Notes: generated by a model not told the origin, from the letters alone. 64,000 nt of DNA from Bradyrhizobium sp. AUGA SZCCT0176 (GCF_018130145.1 NZ_JAFCMB010000003.1:1-64000); one strand, 5' to 3'. Positions 8,071-17,266 are shown, numbered from the stretch's first letter. A program made the numbers and translations.

Positions 8071-8586
8071 TCAGCCTGCACTTAAACCTGTGTCCTTCAG
8101 CCGCTCGGCGAACCAGCTCGACAAAGCCGGGTCTACCACGCCGCCGGTATAGACTTCCGACATCGCGACCTGCTTCTTGCCGAGCGTCACGAACACGCCG
8201 ATCCAGTAGGCGAACCACAGATGCGGATCGGTCAGCGCCCGCAGCTTGTGCTGGTCGTGTTCCAGCGGCTGGTGATTGGCGGATTTCCGGACCTCGATCG
8301 TGAGCAGATTGTTGGGGATCTCGCGCTGATGCACGACGATATCGGGGTAGATCGATTTGCCGAGATGGTCGTCGGTCGAGATGATCGAACCGTGCGGCAG
8401 CCGCAGCGTCCGCTCGCCGAGTCTGTCGTAGTCGCAATCGACCTGCCAGCCGGCAAACTGATGTTCAAGATGCACCGCCAGCCGGTGCGTCAGCGGGCGC
8501 TCGCCGACGTCCTTTTCGAGCAGGAACGTCTCGTGCGCGTAAAACTCCGATAGCGCCGTGACGACCTTGTTCAGCTCGGTCTGCAT
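8071..8586 (-). CDS. Hypothetical protein with a nuclease-fold-like core, 171 aa
   Basis: Soluble protein starting MQTELNKVVTALSEFYAHET. The segment YPDIVVHQREIPNNLLTIEVRK resembles the PD...ExK core of restriction-endonuclease-like folds, with Pro-Asp then Glu-x-Arg-Lys on the next strand. The match is imperfect (lysine one place late), so nuclease activity is only a possibility. The rest is alpha/beta with many His/Asp residues (HQPLEHDQHKLRALTDPHLW). It ends 28 bases before the M20 peptidase start and may be cotranscribed with it. No signal peptide. Confidence 0.7.
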   Translation of the reverse strand: MQTELNKVVTALSEFYAHETFLLEKDVGERPLTHRLAVHLEHQFAGWQVDCDYDRLGERTLRLPHGSIISTDDHLGKSIYPDIVVHQREIPNNLLTIEVRKSANHQPLEHDQHKLRALTDPHLWFAYWIGVFVTLGKKQVAMSEVYTGGVVDPALSSWFAERLKDTGLSAG

Positions 8587-8602
8587 GTCGCCTCCGACCT
8601 TC

Positions 8603-8701
8603 CGTCATTCCGGGGCGATGCGACGCATCGAACCCGGAATCTCGAGATCCCCCGGTGCGCAATTGCGCACCTGAGGTTCGCTTCGCGCCCCGGAATGACG
8701 G
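8603..8701. repeat. Palindromic intergenic element, CATTCCGGGG family
   Basis: Outer inverted ends CGTCATTCCGGGGCG / CGCCCCGGAATGACG enclose modules CTCGAGAT and GGTGCGCAATTGCGCACC. It occupies nearly all of the gap between two minus-strand genes. A relative at 34391-34495 carries the same modules in a different arrangement. Confidence 0.8.
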
Positions 8702-8711
8702 CTTTCAGCCG

Positions 8712-10256
8712 TCACATCTGCACTTCGATCAACCGCGGTCCCGGCTCGGCGACGGCTTCCGCCAGCGCCTTGACGAAATCGTCGACATTTTCGACGGCGC
8801 GGGCCGGCACGCCCATGCCCTTGGAGAGCGCGACGAAGTCGATGGTCGGGCGGTCGATCTTGAGCATGTCGAGCGCACGCTGTCCCGGCTCGCCGGCGCC
8901 GACGCCGTCGAACTCGCCACGCAATATCTGGTAGATGCGATTAGCGAACACAATCGTGACGACGTTGAGGCCTTCGCGCGCCTGCGTCCATAGCGATTGC
9001 AGCGTATACATCGCGCTGCCGTCGCCGACCATGCAGATCACCTTGCGGTCCGGGCAGGCGATCGCGGCTCCGGTCGCGACCGGCGTCGAATATCCGATCG
9101 AGCCGCCCAGATTCTGGATCCAGTCGTGCGGGGCGCCGGCCGCCATCACCGGAAAGAATGCTCGCCCTGTGGTGACGGATTCGTCGACGACGATAGCATT
9201 GTCCGGAATAGCCATGGCGATCGCCTGGGCAATTGACGCATGGTTCAGGGCGCCGGTCGGCTTGACGAGTTCGACCTTGGCCTGCGGCTTCACGTCCGCC
9301 GGCTTGGCGCCCACCGCCGAAGCCAGCGCCTCCAGCGCCGCGACCGAATTTTCGCCGCTCGAAGTCATGCGATGGACCTCGCATCCCTCAGGTTTCAGCA
9401 GGCTGGGCTTGTTCGGATAGGCGAAAAACGCCACGGGATCGTTGGCTTCGACCAGCACGATGTGCCGAAAACCCTTCAGCGCCGCTTGCGCCTGCTCGAT
9501 CACGTAAGGCACCCGATCGATCGAAAACCGGCCGCGGCCGCGCGCCATTCTCGGACTGGCCAGCGGGCCCATCACCCTGCACCCGGTCTTGCCGGCGATT
9601 TGCGCCGCCAGCGTCAGTCCCTTCTCCGTCACCGCGCTGCCGGTCATCAACAGCAAGGTCTGTTCGCCTCCGCGAAGCACCTTTGCCGCCTTCTCGACCG
9701 CCTGCGGGGAGTAGCTCTGACGCTGCGATTCCACCGGCACCTCAGCCACGCCGTCGGCTTCGTTCCACGCGGTGTCGGCCGGCAGGATCAAAGTTGCGAT
9801 CTGCGGCGGCGCACCACTCGCCGCGGCGATGGCGGCAGCGCCGTCACGGGCGACCGATTTCGCGTCCGGCGAAGTCCGAACCCAGGACGACATCGGCCGT
9901 GCCAGGCCCTCGATGTCGGAGGTCAGCGGCGCATTGTATTCGATGTGGTAGGTGGCATGCTGGCCGACGATGTTGACGACGCCGGAATTGGCCTTCTTGG
10001 CATTGTGCAGATTGGCAAGACCGTTGGCGAGCCCGGGGCCAAGATGCAGCAGCGTGGAGGCCGGGGTGCCCTTCATGCGGAAATAGCCGTCGGCGGCACC
10101 CGTCACCACGCCCTCGAACAGGCCCAGCACGCAACGCATGCCCTCGACCCGGTCCAGTGCGGCGACAAAATGCATCTCCGAGGTGCCGGGGTTGGTGAAG
10201 CAGACGTCGACGCCGCCTGCGACCAATGTCCGCACCAGACTTTCCGCACCGTTCAT
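8712..10256 (-). CDS. ThDP-dependent acetolactate-synthase-like enzyme, 514 aa
   Basis: Thiamine diphosphate enzyme of the acetolactate synthase/decarboxylase superfamily. The N-terminal Pyr domain carries the cofactor-activating glutamate (GLFEGVVTGAADGYF) and the FTNPGTSEMHF turn. A central domain follows, then the C-terminal PP domain with GDGSAMYTLQSLW and, about 25 residues on, a single Asn (FANRIY) in place of the usual NN. The ATG at 10256 has GGGGGCGAG upstream; the longer frame to 10286 is less likely. Such genes are often annotated as acetolactate synthase large subunits, but the lack of a small subunit gene nearby argues for a decarboxylase or carboligase of unknown substrate. Confidence 0.85.
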   Translation of the reverse strand: MNGAESLVRTLVAGGVDVCFTNPGTSEMHFVAALDRVEGMRCVLGLFEGVVTGAADGYFRMKGTPASTLLHLGPGLANGLANLHNAKKANSGVVNIVGQHATYHIEYNAPLTSDIEGLARPMSSWVRTSPDAKSVARDGAAAIAAASGAPPQIATLILPADTAWNEADGVAEVPVESQRQSYSPQAVEKAAKVLRGGEQTLLLMTGSAVTEKGLTLAAQIAGKTGCRVMGPLASPRMARGRGRFSIDRVPYVIEQAQAALKGFRHIVLVEANDPVAFFAYPNKPSLLKPEGCEVHRMTSSGENSVAALEALASAVGAKPADVKPQAKVELVKPTGALNHASIAQAIAMAIPDNAIVVDESVTTGRAFFPVMAAGAPHDWIQNLGGSIGYSTPVATGAAIACPDRKVICMVGDGSAMYTLQSLWTQAREGLNVVTIVFANRIYQILRGEFDGVGAGEPGQRALDMLKIDRPTIDFVALSKGMGVPARAVENVDDFVKALAEAVAEPGPRLIEVQM

Positions 10257-10477
10257 GGTCTCGCCCCCGTTCGCGATTGTTCTCAAGACGGCTCAAGATC
10301 AATCATTCTTCACCCGTTTCGTCAAAGGTTTAGCCGACAATGCAGCCATCGCCTCCGATGTGTTGCCTTTTTTAACCGCCGCGTCCGAAAATGGCGCGCT
10401 CACGGGCTCTTTGCTTGCGAAATCGCGGCAGTTATGGCCTGTCTCGCTGCATATTCTGATTTTTCACGAGGAAGAAA

Positions 10478-11062
10478 ATGACCCGGGTTTTGGCTTTGTT
10501 ATTTGCGACGTTGACGGTGCTGGCCGGTGTCGGTCACGCGCAAGCCCAGGACTTCGGGGGCTTCGTTGACTCGCGCGACATCTTGGGCGGCGGGCCGAAT
10601 TTCCGCATGGGCGGATCGAGCTCGATCCGGCGGCAGACCGTGAACTTTGCCGGCAACTATGCCCCGGGCACCATCTACATCAACACCGCAGAGCGGCGGC
10701 TCTATCTGGTGCTCGCGGGCGGCCAGGCGCTGCAATACGGCATCGGCGTCGGCCGCGACGGCTTCCGCTGGAGCGGAACCCACCGTATCACGGCGAAGAA
10801 GGAATGGCCGAGCTGGACCCCGCCGTCGCAGATGCTGGCGCGGCGGCCCGATCTGCCGCGGCACATGAAAGGCGGCATCGACAATCCGCTCGGCGCCCGC
10901 GCGATGTATCTGGGATCGACGCTTTACCGCATCCACGGATCGAACGAGCCCGAGACCATCGGACAGGCGGTATCGTCCGGCTGCTTCCGCATGACCAACG
11001 ACGATGTGACCGATCTCTATAGCCGCGTCTCGGTCGGCACCCCGGTGATCGTAAAGAACTAG
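10478..11062 (+). CDS. Periplasmic L,D-transpeptidase (ErfK/YbiS family), 194 aa
   Basis: Cross-links peptidoglycan stem peptides or attaches proteins to them. A signal peptide is clear (MTRVLALLFATLTVLAGVGHAQA). The YkuD catalytic domain follows: IYINTAERRLYLVL opens it and the active site runs IHGSNEPETIG then SSGCFRM, giving the catalytic His and Cys. The length is typical of the short rhizobial enzymes with no extra binding domain. An in-frame GAGGAAG lies close to the ATG. The next gene, on the same strand, begins 130 bases later. Confidence 0.92.
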   Translation: MTRVLALLFATLTVLAGVGHAQAQDFGGFVDSRDILGGGPNFRMGGSSSIRRQTVNFAGNYAPGTIYINTAERRLYLVLAGGQALQYGIGVGRDGFRWSGTHRITAKKEWPSWTPPSQMLARRPDLPRHMKGGIDNPLGARAMYLGSTLYRIHGSNEPETIGQAVSSGCFRMTNDDVTDLYSRVSVGTPVIVKN

Positions 11063-11192
11063 CCGCATCCAGCGTCAGGGAACCGGCGGCGTCTGCCTTG
11101 ACGCGCGAACAAGACTTGTTGACCTGAACCGGCCTCGCCAGGCGTGAACAAGTCTTGCGCGCACGCGCCGATTGCGGCAGCGTCGAGCCATA

Positions 11193-12005
11193 ATGAGCGC
11201 AATTGGCCGGCCTCGATTCCCGCGAATGCTCGCAGCCGCCCTGGCTGCCGTAGCTCTCGGCGAAGTGTTGTTGCCCGCCGCGGCGTTGGCCGGGGATCCC
11301 TCCGTCGCCCAGCGTCAGCGCGCCCAGAAGAAGGTTTTCACCGACAGCGAGATCATCGAAGGCTTCTTCAAGATCGCCTTTGGCGCCGAGTATCATCTTG
11401 CCGGCCGCGTCGACCGCATCCGGAAATACGAAGCACCGGTTCGGGTGTTCGCCGACGGCACCCGCGCCGACCGCAAGGCCCAGCTCGCGAAGATCGTCGC
11501 CGACATCGCGGCACGGGTTCAGCACCTGGATATCGCGATGGCCGCGAACAATGATGATGCCAATGTGCTGGTCAAGCTGGTGCGCGACCGCGACCTCAAC
11601 CGCACCATCATAACCTTCTACGGCAGCGAACGGGCGCGCGAGATTCGCTCCTCGCTCGATCCGCAATGCCTGAGCGGCTTTCGCAAGAACGAAAAGTTCG
11701 AGATCGAACATTCCGATGTGATCCTCACCGTCGACAATGGCGACTTCGTCTTCTTCGATTGCGCCTATGAGGAATTGCTGCAATCGCTCGGCCCGATCAA
11801 CGACACCCCGACCGTGCCCTGGACCATGTTCAACGACAATGTGTCGATGGGCTATTTCGGCGTCTACGACCAGTACCTGCTCAACCTGCTCTACGATCCC
11901 CGGATCAAGGCCGGCATGACCGTGCAGGACGTCAGGGCGATCTTGCCCGACGTGCTCGCCGACGTCCGGGCATGGGTGCGCAAGGTGAATAACCTGACGG
12001 AGTGA
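11193..12005 (+). CDS. Secreted DUF2927-family protein, 270 aa
   Basis: Exported protein of the DUF2927 family, whose function is unknown. After a signal peptide (FPRMLAAALAAVALGEVLLPAAALA) the conserved domain begins IIEGFFKIAFGAEYHLAGRVDRIRKY and continues through FADGTRADRKAQL. Cysteine pairs at DPQCLSGF and FDCAYEEL could form a disulfide. The family often has a protease-like fold and may act on the cell envelope, an inference only. The first ATG could be 11172 or 11193; neither has a strong ribosome site, and the second keeps a normal signal peptide length. Confidence 0.85.
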   Translation: MSAIGRPRFPRMLAAALAAVALGEVLLPAAALAGDPSVAQRQRAQKKVFTDSEIIEGFFKIAFGAEYHLAGRVDRIRKYEAPVRVFADGTRADRKAQLAKIVADIAARVQHLDIAMAANNDDANVLVKLVRDRDLNRTIITFYGSERAREIRSSLDPQCLSGFRKNEKFEIEHSDVILTVDNGDFVFFDCAYEELLQSLGPINDTPTVPWTMFNDNVSMGYFGVYDQYLLNLLYDPRIKAGMTVQDVRAILPDVLADVRAWVRKVNNLTE

Positions 12006-12282
12006 GGCACGCTATCGCGATCGCTGCGTTGGCCTCCGTTAGCTTCCCTAGCTTCCCGACGCCGCCGTTGCGATGTCCGCTTCGAGGGAAGGAGCGGTGG
12101 TCGTGGCCAGACTGTCAAGATGGCGCGAATGACCCAAATGTGACATTCGTTAGCAGGCTGATATCGCCATGGCTAAGCCGGTTCTGCCTCTATCAAGTCA
12201 TTTATTGGAACCTGTATAATGCGGACTCGTGAGCGACGAGCCAACGCAATCACTACGCGCTCGCACTGTGATAGGGGACACG

Positions 12283-13011
12283 ATGCCTCGCTCTCTTCGG
12301 ATGGTTTTCTTGCTTACAATGCTTTCGGCGAGCAACCTCATGACCGCGCGGGCCGATACTGCCACGCTTGTCACGATACCGACAACGAGAAGCGCTACTC
12401 AAGCATTCATCCTCATCAAGCCCGACCACCCTGTAGCGGCCGTCATTTTATTCGCTGGGGGACGGGGCGTGCTCGAATTGGAGACCGCGTCGTCCCGGGC
12501 TGCAAACTTCTTGGTGCGCAGTCGCGACAAATTCGCTGCCCACAACTTCATTGTGGCGGTCGTCGATGCTCCTTCCGATTATCAACAGCACGGCATGCCC
12601 ATGATGTTCCGTGTGAGCCCTTCACATGCGGGCGACATCGCCGCGGTTGTGAGTTACCTGAAAAGAGAGGCTGCTGTGCCCGTATGGCTGATTGGAACCA
12701 GCGCAGGCACCTTTTCTGCGGCCATCGGGGCCATCGCCGGGGGAGTTGCAGATATGGCATTGTCGGAGATCACTGTTCCGACGCTTGTCATGTCGCACAG
12801 CGAAGACCTCTGCAGCGCGACGCCGGCGGCCGACGCGGCGATGTTGAGGATGCGGCTGACAAAGAGTAGCAAGGCGGAGATTGCGTTGGTCGACGGCGGC
12901 GACCGTCCCCAGTCTTCCCCCTGCGAAGCCAAATCGGCTCACGGTTACTTTGGTATAGAGGCCGAGGCCGTTGATACGATCGCCAATTTCATCAACAGCA
13001 ACAGCAAATGA
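12283..13011 (+). CDS. Secreted alpha/beta hydrolase, 242 aa
   Basis: The signal peptide MPRSLRMVFLLTMLSASNLM ends near TARAD. The hydrolase fold shows AAVILFAGGRGVLEL (oxyanion region), the nucleophile elbow GTSAGTFSA, an acid at SHSEDLC and a histidine at SAHGYFG. GGGG lies five bases before the ATG at 12283; the longer upstream frame is rejected because the signal peptide starts here. Directly after the nucleophile helix the protein passes to SEITVPTLVM, so the strand and lid segment usually found between these elements seems shorter than in relatives. Substrate unknown; the enzyme class is esterase-like. Confidence 0.8.
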   Translation: MPRSLRMVFLLTMLSASNLMTARADTATLVTIPTTRSATQAFILIKPDHPVAAVILFAGGRGVLELETASSRAANFLVRSRDKFAAHNFIVAVVDAPSDYQQHGMPMMFRVSPSHAGDIAAVVSYLKREAAVPVWLIGTSAGTFSAAIGAIAGGVADMALSEITVPTLVMSHSEDLCSATPAADAAMLRMRLTKSSKAEIALVDGGDRPQSSPCEAKSAHGYFGIEAEAVDTIANFINSNSK

Positions 13012-13239
13012 CCGGATGATTGGTTGTCAGAGCCCACTTCGGCTTCTGGCACTTTTCGAACGTAACGAGCCTCACTGGCGATGTCGATCCATAGGGGTAA
13101 TGCGGACATCACTTAGGACTGCGCCGACGTCCGAAAAATGACCCGGCACGGACTCGAGAACATCTTAGCTGGTTTGGCTTGTCGTTGGCACATACTAATC
13201 ATAAAATGTGGATGATCCGCTTCAGAAGAGGAGCGAGCA

Positions 13240-13731
13240 ATGAAACAACTCAAAGTTTCACTGATTCTAGCGGGCTTTGTTGCAACGCTATTGCTGGTAT
13301 CAGGCGCGGTTGCGCAAACCAGCCCCGATCGCCTCGCCCTTAAGGGCTATGACCCGGTGGCCTACTTCACCGAGCAACGCCCGATGGTCGGCAATACGCA
13401 ATACCAACACGAGTGGGACGGCGCCATCTACCGGTTTGTGTCGGCCAAGCACCTCGAAATGTTCAAGACTGACCCTGATCGCTATCTGCCGCAGTACAAT
13501 AATTGGTGCGCAGCGTCGGTTGCGAAAGGCGAAAAGGTATACGGCAATCCCGAATGGTGGCTGGTGGTTGACGATCGCCTGTATTTGTTCGGAAGGCCGA
13601 TCGGCCCCGATCTGATGAAGGCTGATCCAGTGGTTATGAAGGGCCAAGCTGACGAAAACTGGTTGAAAGTCTCTCGCCTGCCGACCCCGCCGGTACCGGG
13701 CTACATGCGTAGCGCGGGTGAAACAAAATGA
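13240..13731 (+). CDS. Secreted YHS domain protein, 163 aa
   Basis: Exported small protein with a YHS domain, a module linked to metal or redox sites in several enzymes. The signal peptide (MKQLKVSLILAGFVATLLLV...AVA) is followed by LKGYDPVAYFTEQRP, the family hallmark, and by YRFVSAKHLEMFKTDPDRYLPQYNNWCA, which carries the usual aromatic and cysteine positions. Related proteins are typically 150-170 residues, as here. GAGGAGCGAG lies before the ATG. It converges with the cyclase gene, with only six bases between the stops. Confidence 0.9.
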   Translation: MKQLKVSLILAGFVATLLLVSGAVAQTSPDRLALKGYDPVAYFTEQRPMVGNTQYQHEWDGAIYRFVSAKHLEMFKTDPDRYLPQYNNWCAASVAKGEKVYGNPEWWLVVDDRLYLFGRPIGPDLMKADPVVMKGQADENWLKVSRLPTPPVPGYMRSAGETK

Positions 13732-13737
13732 GCGGGC

Positions 13738-15624
13738 TTACAGGCCGGCCGCCTTCAAGCCGTCCCGTAGATACGCGGCGTGGGTGGGATCCTTGAAGCG
13801 CGACCCGACGTTGTCCGTTTCGAAAAACGGCAGGCGGCGGCGGAGCGCCTCGACATAGCGCGCCGCCTGCTCCTTGCGTCCGAGTTGTGCGGCCGCCGCG
13901 GCGGCCGGCAAATTGAACATGGGAAAATCCGGGTAACGCGCGAGCCCGCGTTCGGCGATGCGCAGGGCATCTTCGTGCTGGCGCGCGAGGTAATAAGCGA
14001 GTGCCAGATCGAAAACGTGGCTGGGCTCAAGCGTGGGATCGAGTTTCAGTGCCAACTGGAGCGAGCCGATCGCTTCGGCTACTTGACCCGAGAATGATTG
14101 CACCCCACCCCACACCGCCAAGGCATTGACGTCGCTCGGATTGATTTCAATCGCGCGCTTGAGCGCGTGCTGCGCCTGATCGTATTCGGCGCGCGCAAGA
14201 TGAATGCGACCAAGGGCGCGGTGTCCGTCGGGCTCGTCGGGCGCCAGCGCGATCGCTTTGCGGGCTTCATCAGCGCCGCGCGCAAGTTCGCGATCGGTGA
14301 ATTCCGTCCAGCCCAGAAGCGCTTGCGAGTAAAGCGCTTCGGCCAGCAGAGCCCGCGCCATGGCATAGTTCGGATCCAGTTCGATCGCCTTAGCGATCAG
14401 CTCGCGAAAGCGCCGGTTTACCGTGCGCGTCGATGCATGGCCGAGGGCGCGGGCGCGCAGTACGAGATCGAACGCGTTGGGATTCGGCTTTGGCTGGTCG
14501 AGCGATCGCCGGCCTTCGACCAGGGCGATGTTAGCGGCCAGCGTGCCCGCGATCCGACGCGCGATGGCGTCCTGAAACTCAAAAATATCGGCGAGCTCGC
14601 CATCGAAGCGATCGCTCCACAGGACCGTGCCGGTTCGCGACTCGGTCAGTTGCGCGGTGATGCGCACCTGGCTGGCCGAGCGCCGCACGCTTCCTTCGAC
14701 AAGGTAGGTTGCGCCCAGCTCGGACGCGATCTCTTGCTGTGTCGCAGGTCTTTTCTTATAGGGCAGCACAGCATTGCGGCCGATCACGCGCAACGTGTTA
14801 AATCGGCCGAGGGCATTGATAACCTCTTCGGTCGCACCGTCGACGAAATAATCTTGGCCGTCGTCGCCGGTTTGATTGGCGAAGGGCAGCACCGCGATGA
14901 TCGGCATCGCGGTGACGGCAATCGGCTTTGACGGGGCGGAAGTCCGCGCCACATCGGGCCGGTCGCGGAACAGAGCAACCCATGCGACCATCGTCAGGAT
15001 CGCGGCGACCGTCATCGCCGCGCCCGCTGCGGCCCGCATCGACCATCGTCGTTTCCGCTCAGTTGGCGGCATTAGCGCGCCGGCGATAGCCGCCACCGAC
15101 GGCTCGATTCGATAGACCCTGATGGGATTCGCAATATTCTTCAGGCTCTGCTCGCCGGCGTCGGCGATGTCTATATCGAGCTTGCCCCGCACCTGCCGGT
15201 ATGTGTCCTCGGACAGGCAAATGCCGCCCGGCGGCGCGATCTGCTCAAGCCGCGCCGCAATATTGACGCCGTCACCGAACACGTCGCCCTTGTCGACGAT
15301 CACGTCCCCGATATGGACGCCGATCCGAAATTCGATACGGTTGCCGGCCGCGATGTCCCGATTGCGCTTTGCCATTCCGCTCTGCATCTCCACTGCGCAA
15401 GAGACTGCTTCGACGATCGACGGGAACCTGAGCAGGAGGCCGTCGCCTGTGGTCTTGACGATGTGTCCTTTGTGCGCGGCAATAAGCGGATCCACCAACT
15501 CCTTGCGATGGCCTTTCAACGCCAAGTGAGTGCCTTTTTCGTCCGTGCCCATTAGGCGCGAATAGCCCACCACGTCGGCCGCGACGATCGCAGTAAGGTG
15601 ACGCTCTATAGGAGCCGTCGACAC
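13738..15624 (-). CDS. Class III adenylate/guanylate cyclase with TolB-like and TPR regions, 628 aa
   Basis: Predicted cAMP-forming enzyme with a large C-terminal sensor part. Residues 1-175 are the cyclase domain: metal aspartates in AADVVGYSRLM and TTGDGLLLRF, and DVFGDGVNIAARLE with the transition-state Asn and Arg. A membrane helix follows near 195-215 (AAAGAAMTVAAILTMVAWVALF). Then comes a TolB-N-like segment (AVLPFANQTGDDGQDYFVDG to GTVLWSDRF) and about five TPR-type helix pairs up to the C-terminus. This is a common rhizobial architecture. The start MSTAPIERHLT is normal for the group. A shared repeat lies about 215 bases upstream. Confidence 0.93.
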   Translation of the reverse strand: MSTAPIERHLTAIVAADVVGYSRLMGTDEKGTHLALKGHRKELVDPLIAAHKGHIVKTTGDGLLLRFPSIVEAVSCAVEMQSGMAKRNRDIAAGNRIEFRIGVHIGDVIVDKGDVFGDGVNIAARLEQIAPPGGICLSEDTYRQVRGKLDIDIADAGEQSLKNIANPIRVYRIEPSVAAIAGALMPPTERKRRWSMRAAAGAAMTVAAILTMVAWVALFRDRPDVARTSAPSKPIAVTAMPIIAVLPFANQTGDDGQDYFVDGATEEVINALGRFNTLRVIGRNAVLPYKKRPATQQEIASELGATYLVEGSVRRSASQVRITAQLTESRTGTVLWSDRFDGELADIFEFQDAIARRIAGTLAANIALVEGRRSLDQPKPNPNAFDLVLRARALGHASTRTVNRRFRELIAKAIELDPNYAMARALLAEALYSQALLGWTEFTDRELARGADEARKAIALAPDEPDGHRALGRIHLARAEYDQAQHALKRAIEINPSDVNALAVWGGVQSFSGQVAEAIGSLQLALKLDPTLEPSHVFDLALAYYLARQHEDALRIAERGLARYPDFPMFNLPAAAAAAQLGRKEQAARYVEALRRRLPFFETDNVGSRFKDPTHAAYLRDGLKAAGL

Positions 15625-15839
15625 AATTGAGGTTCCAAAATTGCAGGACTGAGCATTGTAGCGCCATTCGCCACCGGAGTGCAGTACGTGTTTCTCGACA
15701 ATATCGCTCCGGCTCTCACTAACTTACTGCAAGAAGTGAAAGCGCTCGCTGCCGCCATGGCGCCGATGAGGTGATCGAAATAGAGCTGCAAATTGCTGCG
15801 GTGCAGGAGTCCGTTGTTGGGGCACTTTTCGGACTTGAG
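15625..15839. other. Intergenic stretch upstream of the first cyclase gene
   Basis: No gene can be supported. A short plus-strand frame of about 38 codons (reading APFATGVQYVFLDNIAPALT) has no start signal and may be a remnant. The cyclase promoter is presumably here, but no clear elements were found. The shared repeat begins at 15840. Confidence 0.35.
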
Positions 15840-15973
15840 CGGTGTCCGAATTGAGTCAGGAATAGGCACCAAAGCGGACATCAGCCGACCGCTCAGATTC
15901 ATGGTTGGCGAAACGGCTATTCGCGGCAAACAATTCCGTCGATCTGTTCGGCGCAGGCCCGCGGCTGCAGCAT
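15840..15973. repeat. Diverged copy of a segment also found at 19215-19369
   Basis: About 92 bases (15840-15931) match 19215-19306 with few differences, then a 21-base net deletion, then 33 identical bases (15941-15973 against 19337-19369). Read on the minus strand it encodes LQPRACAEQIDGIVCRE and a stop, the C-terminal tail of the alpha/beta hydrolase at 19292-20134 with seven residues fewer. It is therefore a gene-end remnant plus downstream sequence. Confidence 0.85.
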
Positions 15974-15994
15974 CCCCCGGCGACCGTCGGATGG

Positions 15995-16807
15995 TCAGCG
16001 CGTGCCGGCACGATCCCCACAAGCAACGATATCCCGGGGAGATTTTCGACCCGCTCCCTCCGGCGGAGAGAACACCGCCAGGTATCCGCTGCCCCCTGCG
16101 AGCTTATATGTGGCGACCGCGCGATAGCCGACGGCGGTCAGTTCGCAACGCAAGAGCTCTATTGGCGTGCCATGTTTCGACGTCGGAAGCTCAAGGTCGA
16201 CAATTCCGACCCGCGCACCCCGCTTCAGGGCGGACGAGAGATTGTAGAGGAAGGCATAGGGTTGGGCTATCTCGTGATACATGTGCACAAGGATTGCAGC
16301 ATCCAGCGAGGAAGCGGGCAAGCGCGGGTCGTGTGGTTCGCCGAGCGCGAATTTGACGTTCGTCAACTTCAGTCGTTCTATTCGCCGGGCGAGCTCGACG
16401 AGGTAATCCCGCGTAACGTCTTGAGCAACGACAGAGCCTCCGGGCCCGACGAGGTGCGAGATCCTGACCGTGTGATAACCGCTGCCTGCACCAATGTCGC
16501 CGACCGTCATGCCTGGCTTTAGTTCAAGAAGACGGGCGATTTGACCGGTTTCATTCAGGGCGTCGCGGTGCTCTTCGGCAGAGCGGCGTGGGCTGACAAT
16601 CTGCGCAACAGGGCGCTGAGGTAAGGGAAACTCGTTTGCAGCGGCTCCGGGGGGAGCCAGATGACCAATGTCAGCGGCGTATGCGCGAGTTGCGGCAAAC
16701 GCCACTAGCGTCGCTGCACGGGCCAGTGTTATCACGCGCCTGCCGAGCAGGCGCAGCCGGTTTAGGCGCGGTCGTCCAGTTTTTGTGAGCTCAATAGGTG
16801 GACTCAC
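15995..16807 (-). CDS. Class I SAM-dependent methyltransferase with an N-terminal export-type helix
   Basis: A Rossmann-fold methyltransferase. After a signal-like segment (VITLARAATLVAFAATRAYA) comes RPVAQIVSPRRSAEEHRD, then the SAM-binding motif VGDIGAGSGYHTVRISH, a motif II region (VVAQDV, acidic ribose-binding position) and AAILVHMYHEIAQPYAFL. Such secreted methyltransferase-like proteins are common in rhizobia, with unknown substrates. The frame opens at 16885, but a GTG at 16807 with GGAG eight bases upstream keeps a normal leader length. The stop lies 21 bases from the hydrolase-tail remnant, so the gene may have moved or been trimmed next to it. Confidence 0.8.
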   Translation of the reverse strand: MSPPIELTKTGRPRLNRLRLLGRRVITLARAATLVAFAATRAYAADIGHLAPPGAAANEFPLPQRPVAQIVSPRRSAEEHRDALNETGQIARLLELKPGMTVGDIGAGSGYHTVRISHLVGPGGSVVAQDVTRDYLVELARRIERLKLTNVKFALGEPHDPRLPASSLDAAILVHMYHEIAQPYAFLYNLSSALKRGARVGIVDLELPTSKHGTPIELLRCELTAVGYRAVATYKLAGGSGYLAVFSPPEGAGRKSPRDIVACGDRAGTR

Positions 16808-17025
16808 ACAGCCAACTCCATCTGTTCGCCTTGCGCTGGAGCACCCAACGAAGCCTAAGTGAGAATGCTGAGTACTCGAAGTCAACGGGTAAAGCCCGGC
16901 TGACGGTCGGCAACATCATCAGAATGCTGGCCCGCGTGCCGAAGTCCCGCGCAGGCTGTCACTTCGCTACGGCCATCGGACTGCGCGCCACAGCTCGAAG
17001 GCTATGTTCAAAATGTTTGACTCGC

Positions 17026-17215
17026 TCAACCAGACTTCATGTCTTCGTCCAGTATCACCAGCACCCAGGCTAGAAGCAGAAGCATCGTGGCAATAACGGA
17101 GTGCCTCCCCCAACATGAAGGCCACCCCAAAGCCTGCAACGATGAGGCCAACCAGTGTCTCCCGGCTGTATCCAACTAGCATTCGTTCCCATACTGCAAC
17201 AGGATGCCTGACCAT
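17026..17215 (-). pseudogene. Two-helix membrane protein interrupted by a one-base frameshift
   Basis: The frame starts MVRHPVAVWERMLVGYSRET and a first hydrophobic helix LVGLIVAGFGVAFMLG, then continues out of frame in polar sequence. In the next frame a second hydrophobic helix follows at once (SVIATMLLLLAWVLVILDED) and ends MKSG at 17026. Removing one base from the five-C run at 17107-17111 joins both into a 62-residue two-helix protein. It is either a decaying gene or a sequencing error. Function unknown. Confidence 0.6.
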
Positions 17216-17266
17216 AGCTAATGTCGGTTGTTGGCACTAGACATGCCGACCGGCCGTGGACGATGT

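Noticed and set aside
10257..10477. Possible regulatory RNA between the ThDP enzyme and the transpeptidase
   Set aside because: No hairpin with a T run or conserved motif was seen in this 220-base divergent gap; probably only promoters.
9240..10481. Plus-strand open frame of 413 codons
   Set aside because: Lies opposite the ThDP enzyme gene; low-complexity Arg/His/Gln composition and no motif.
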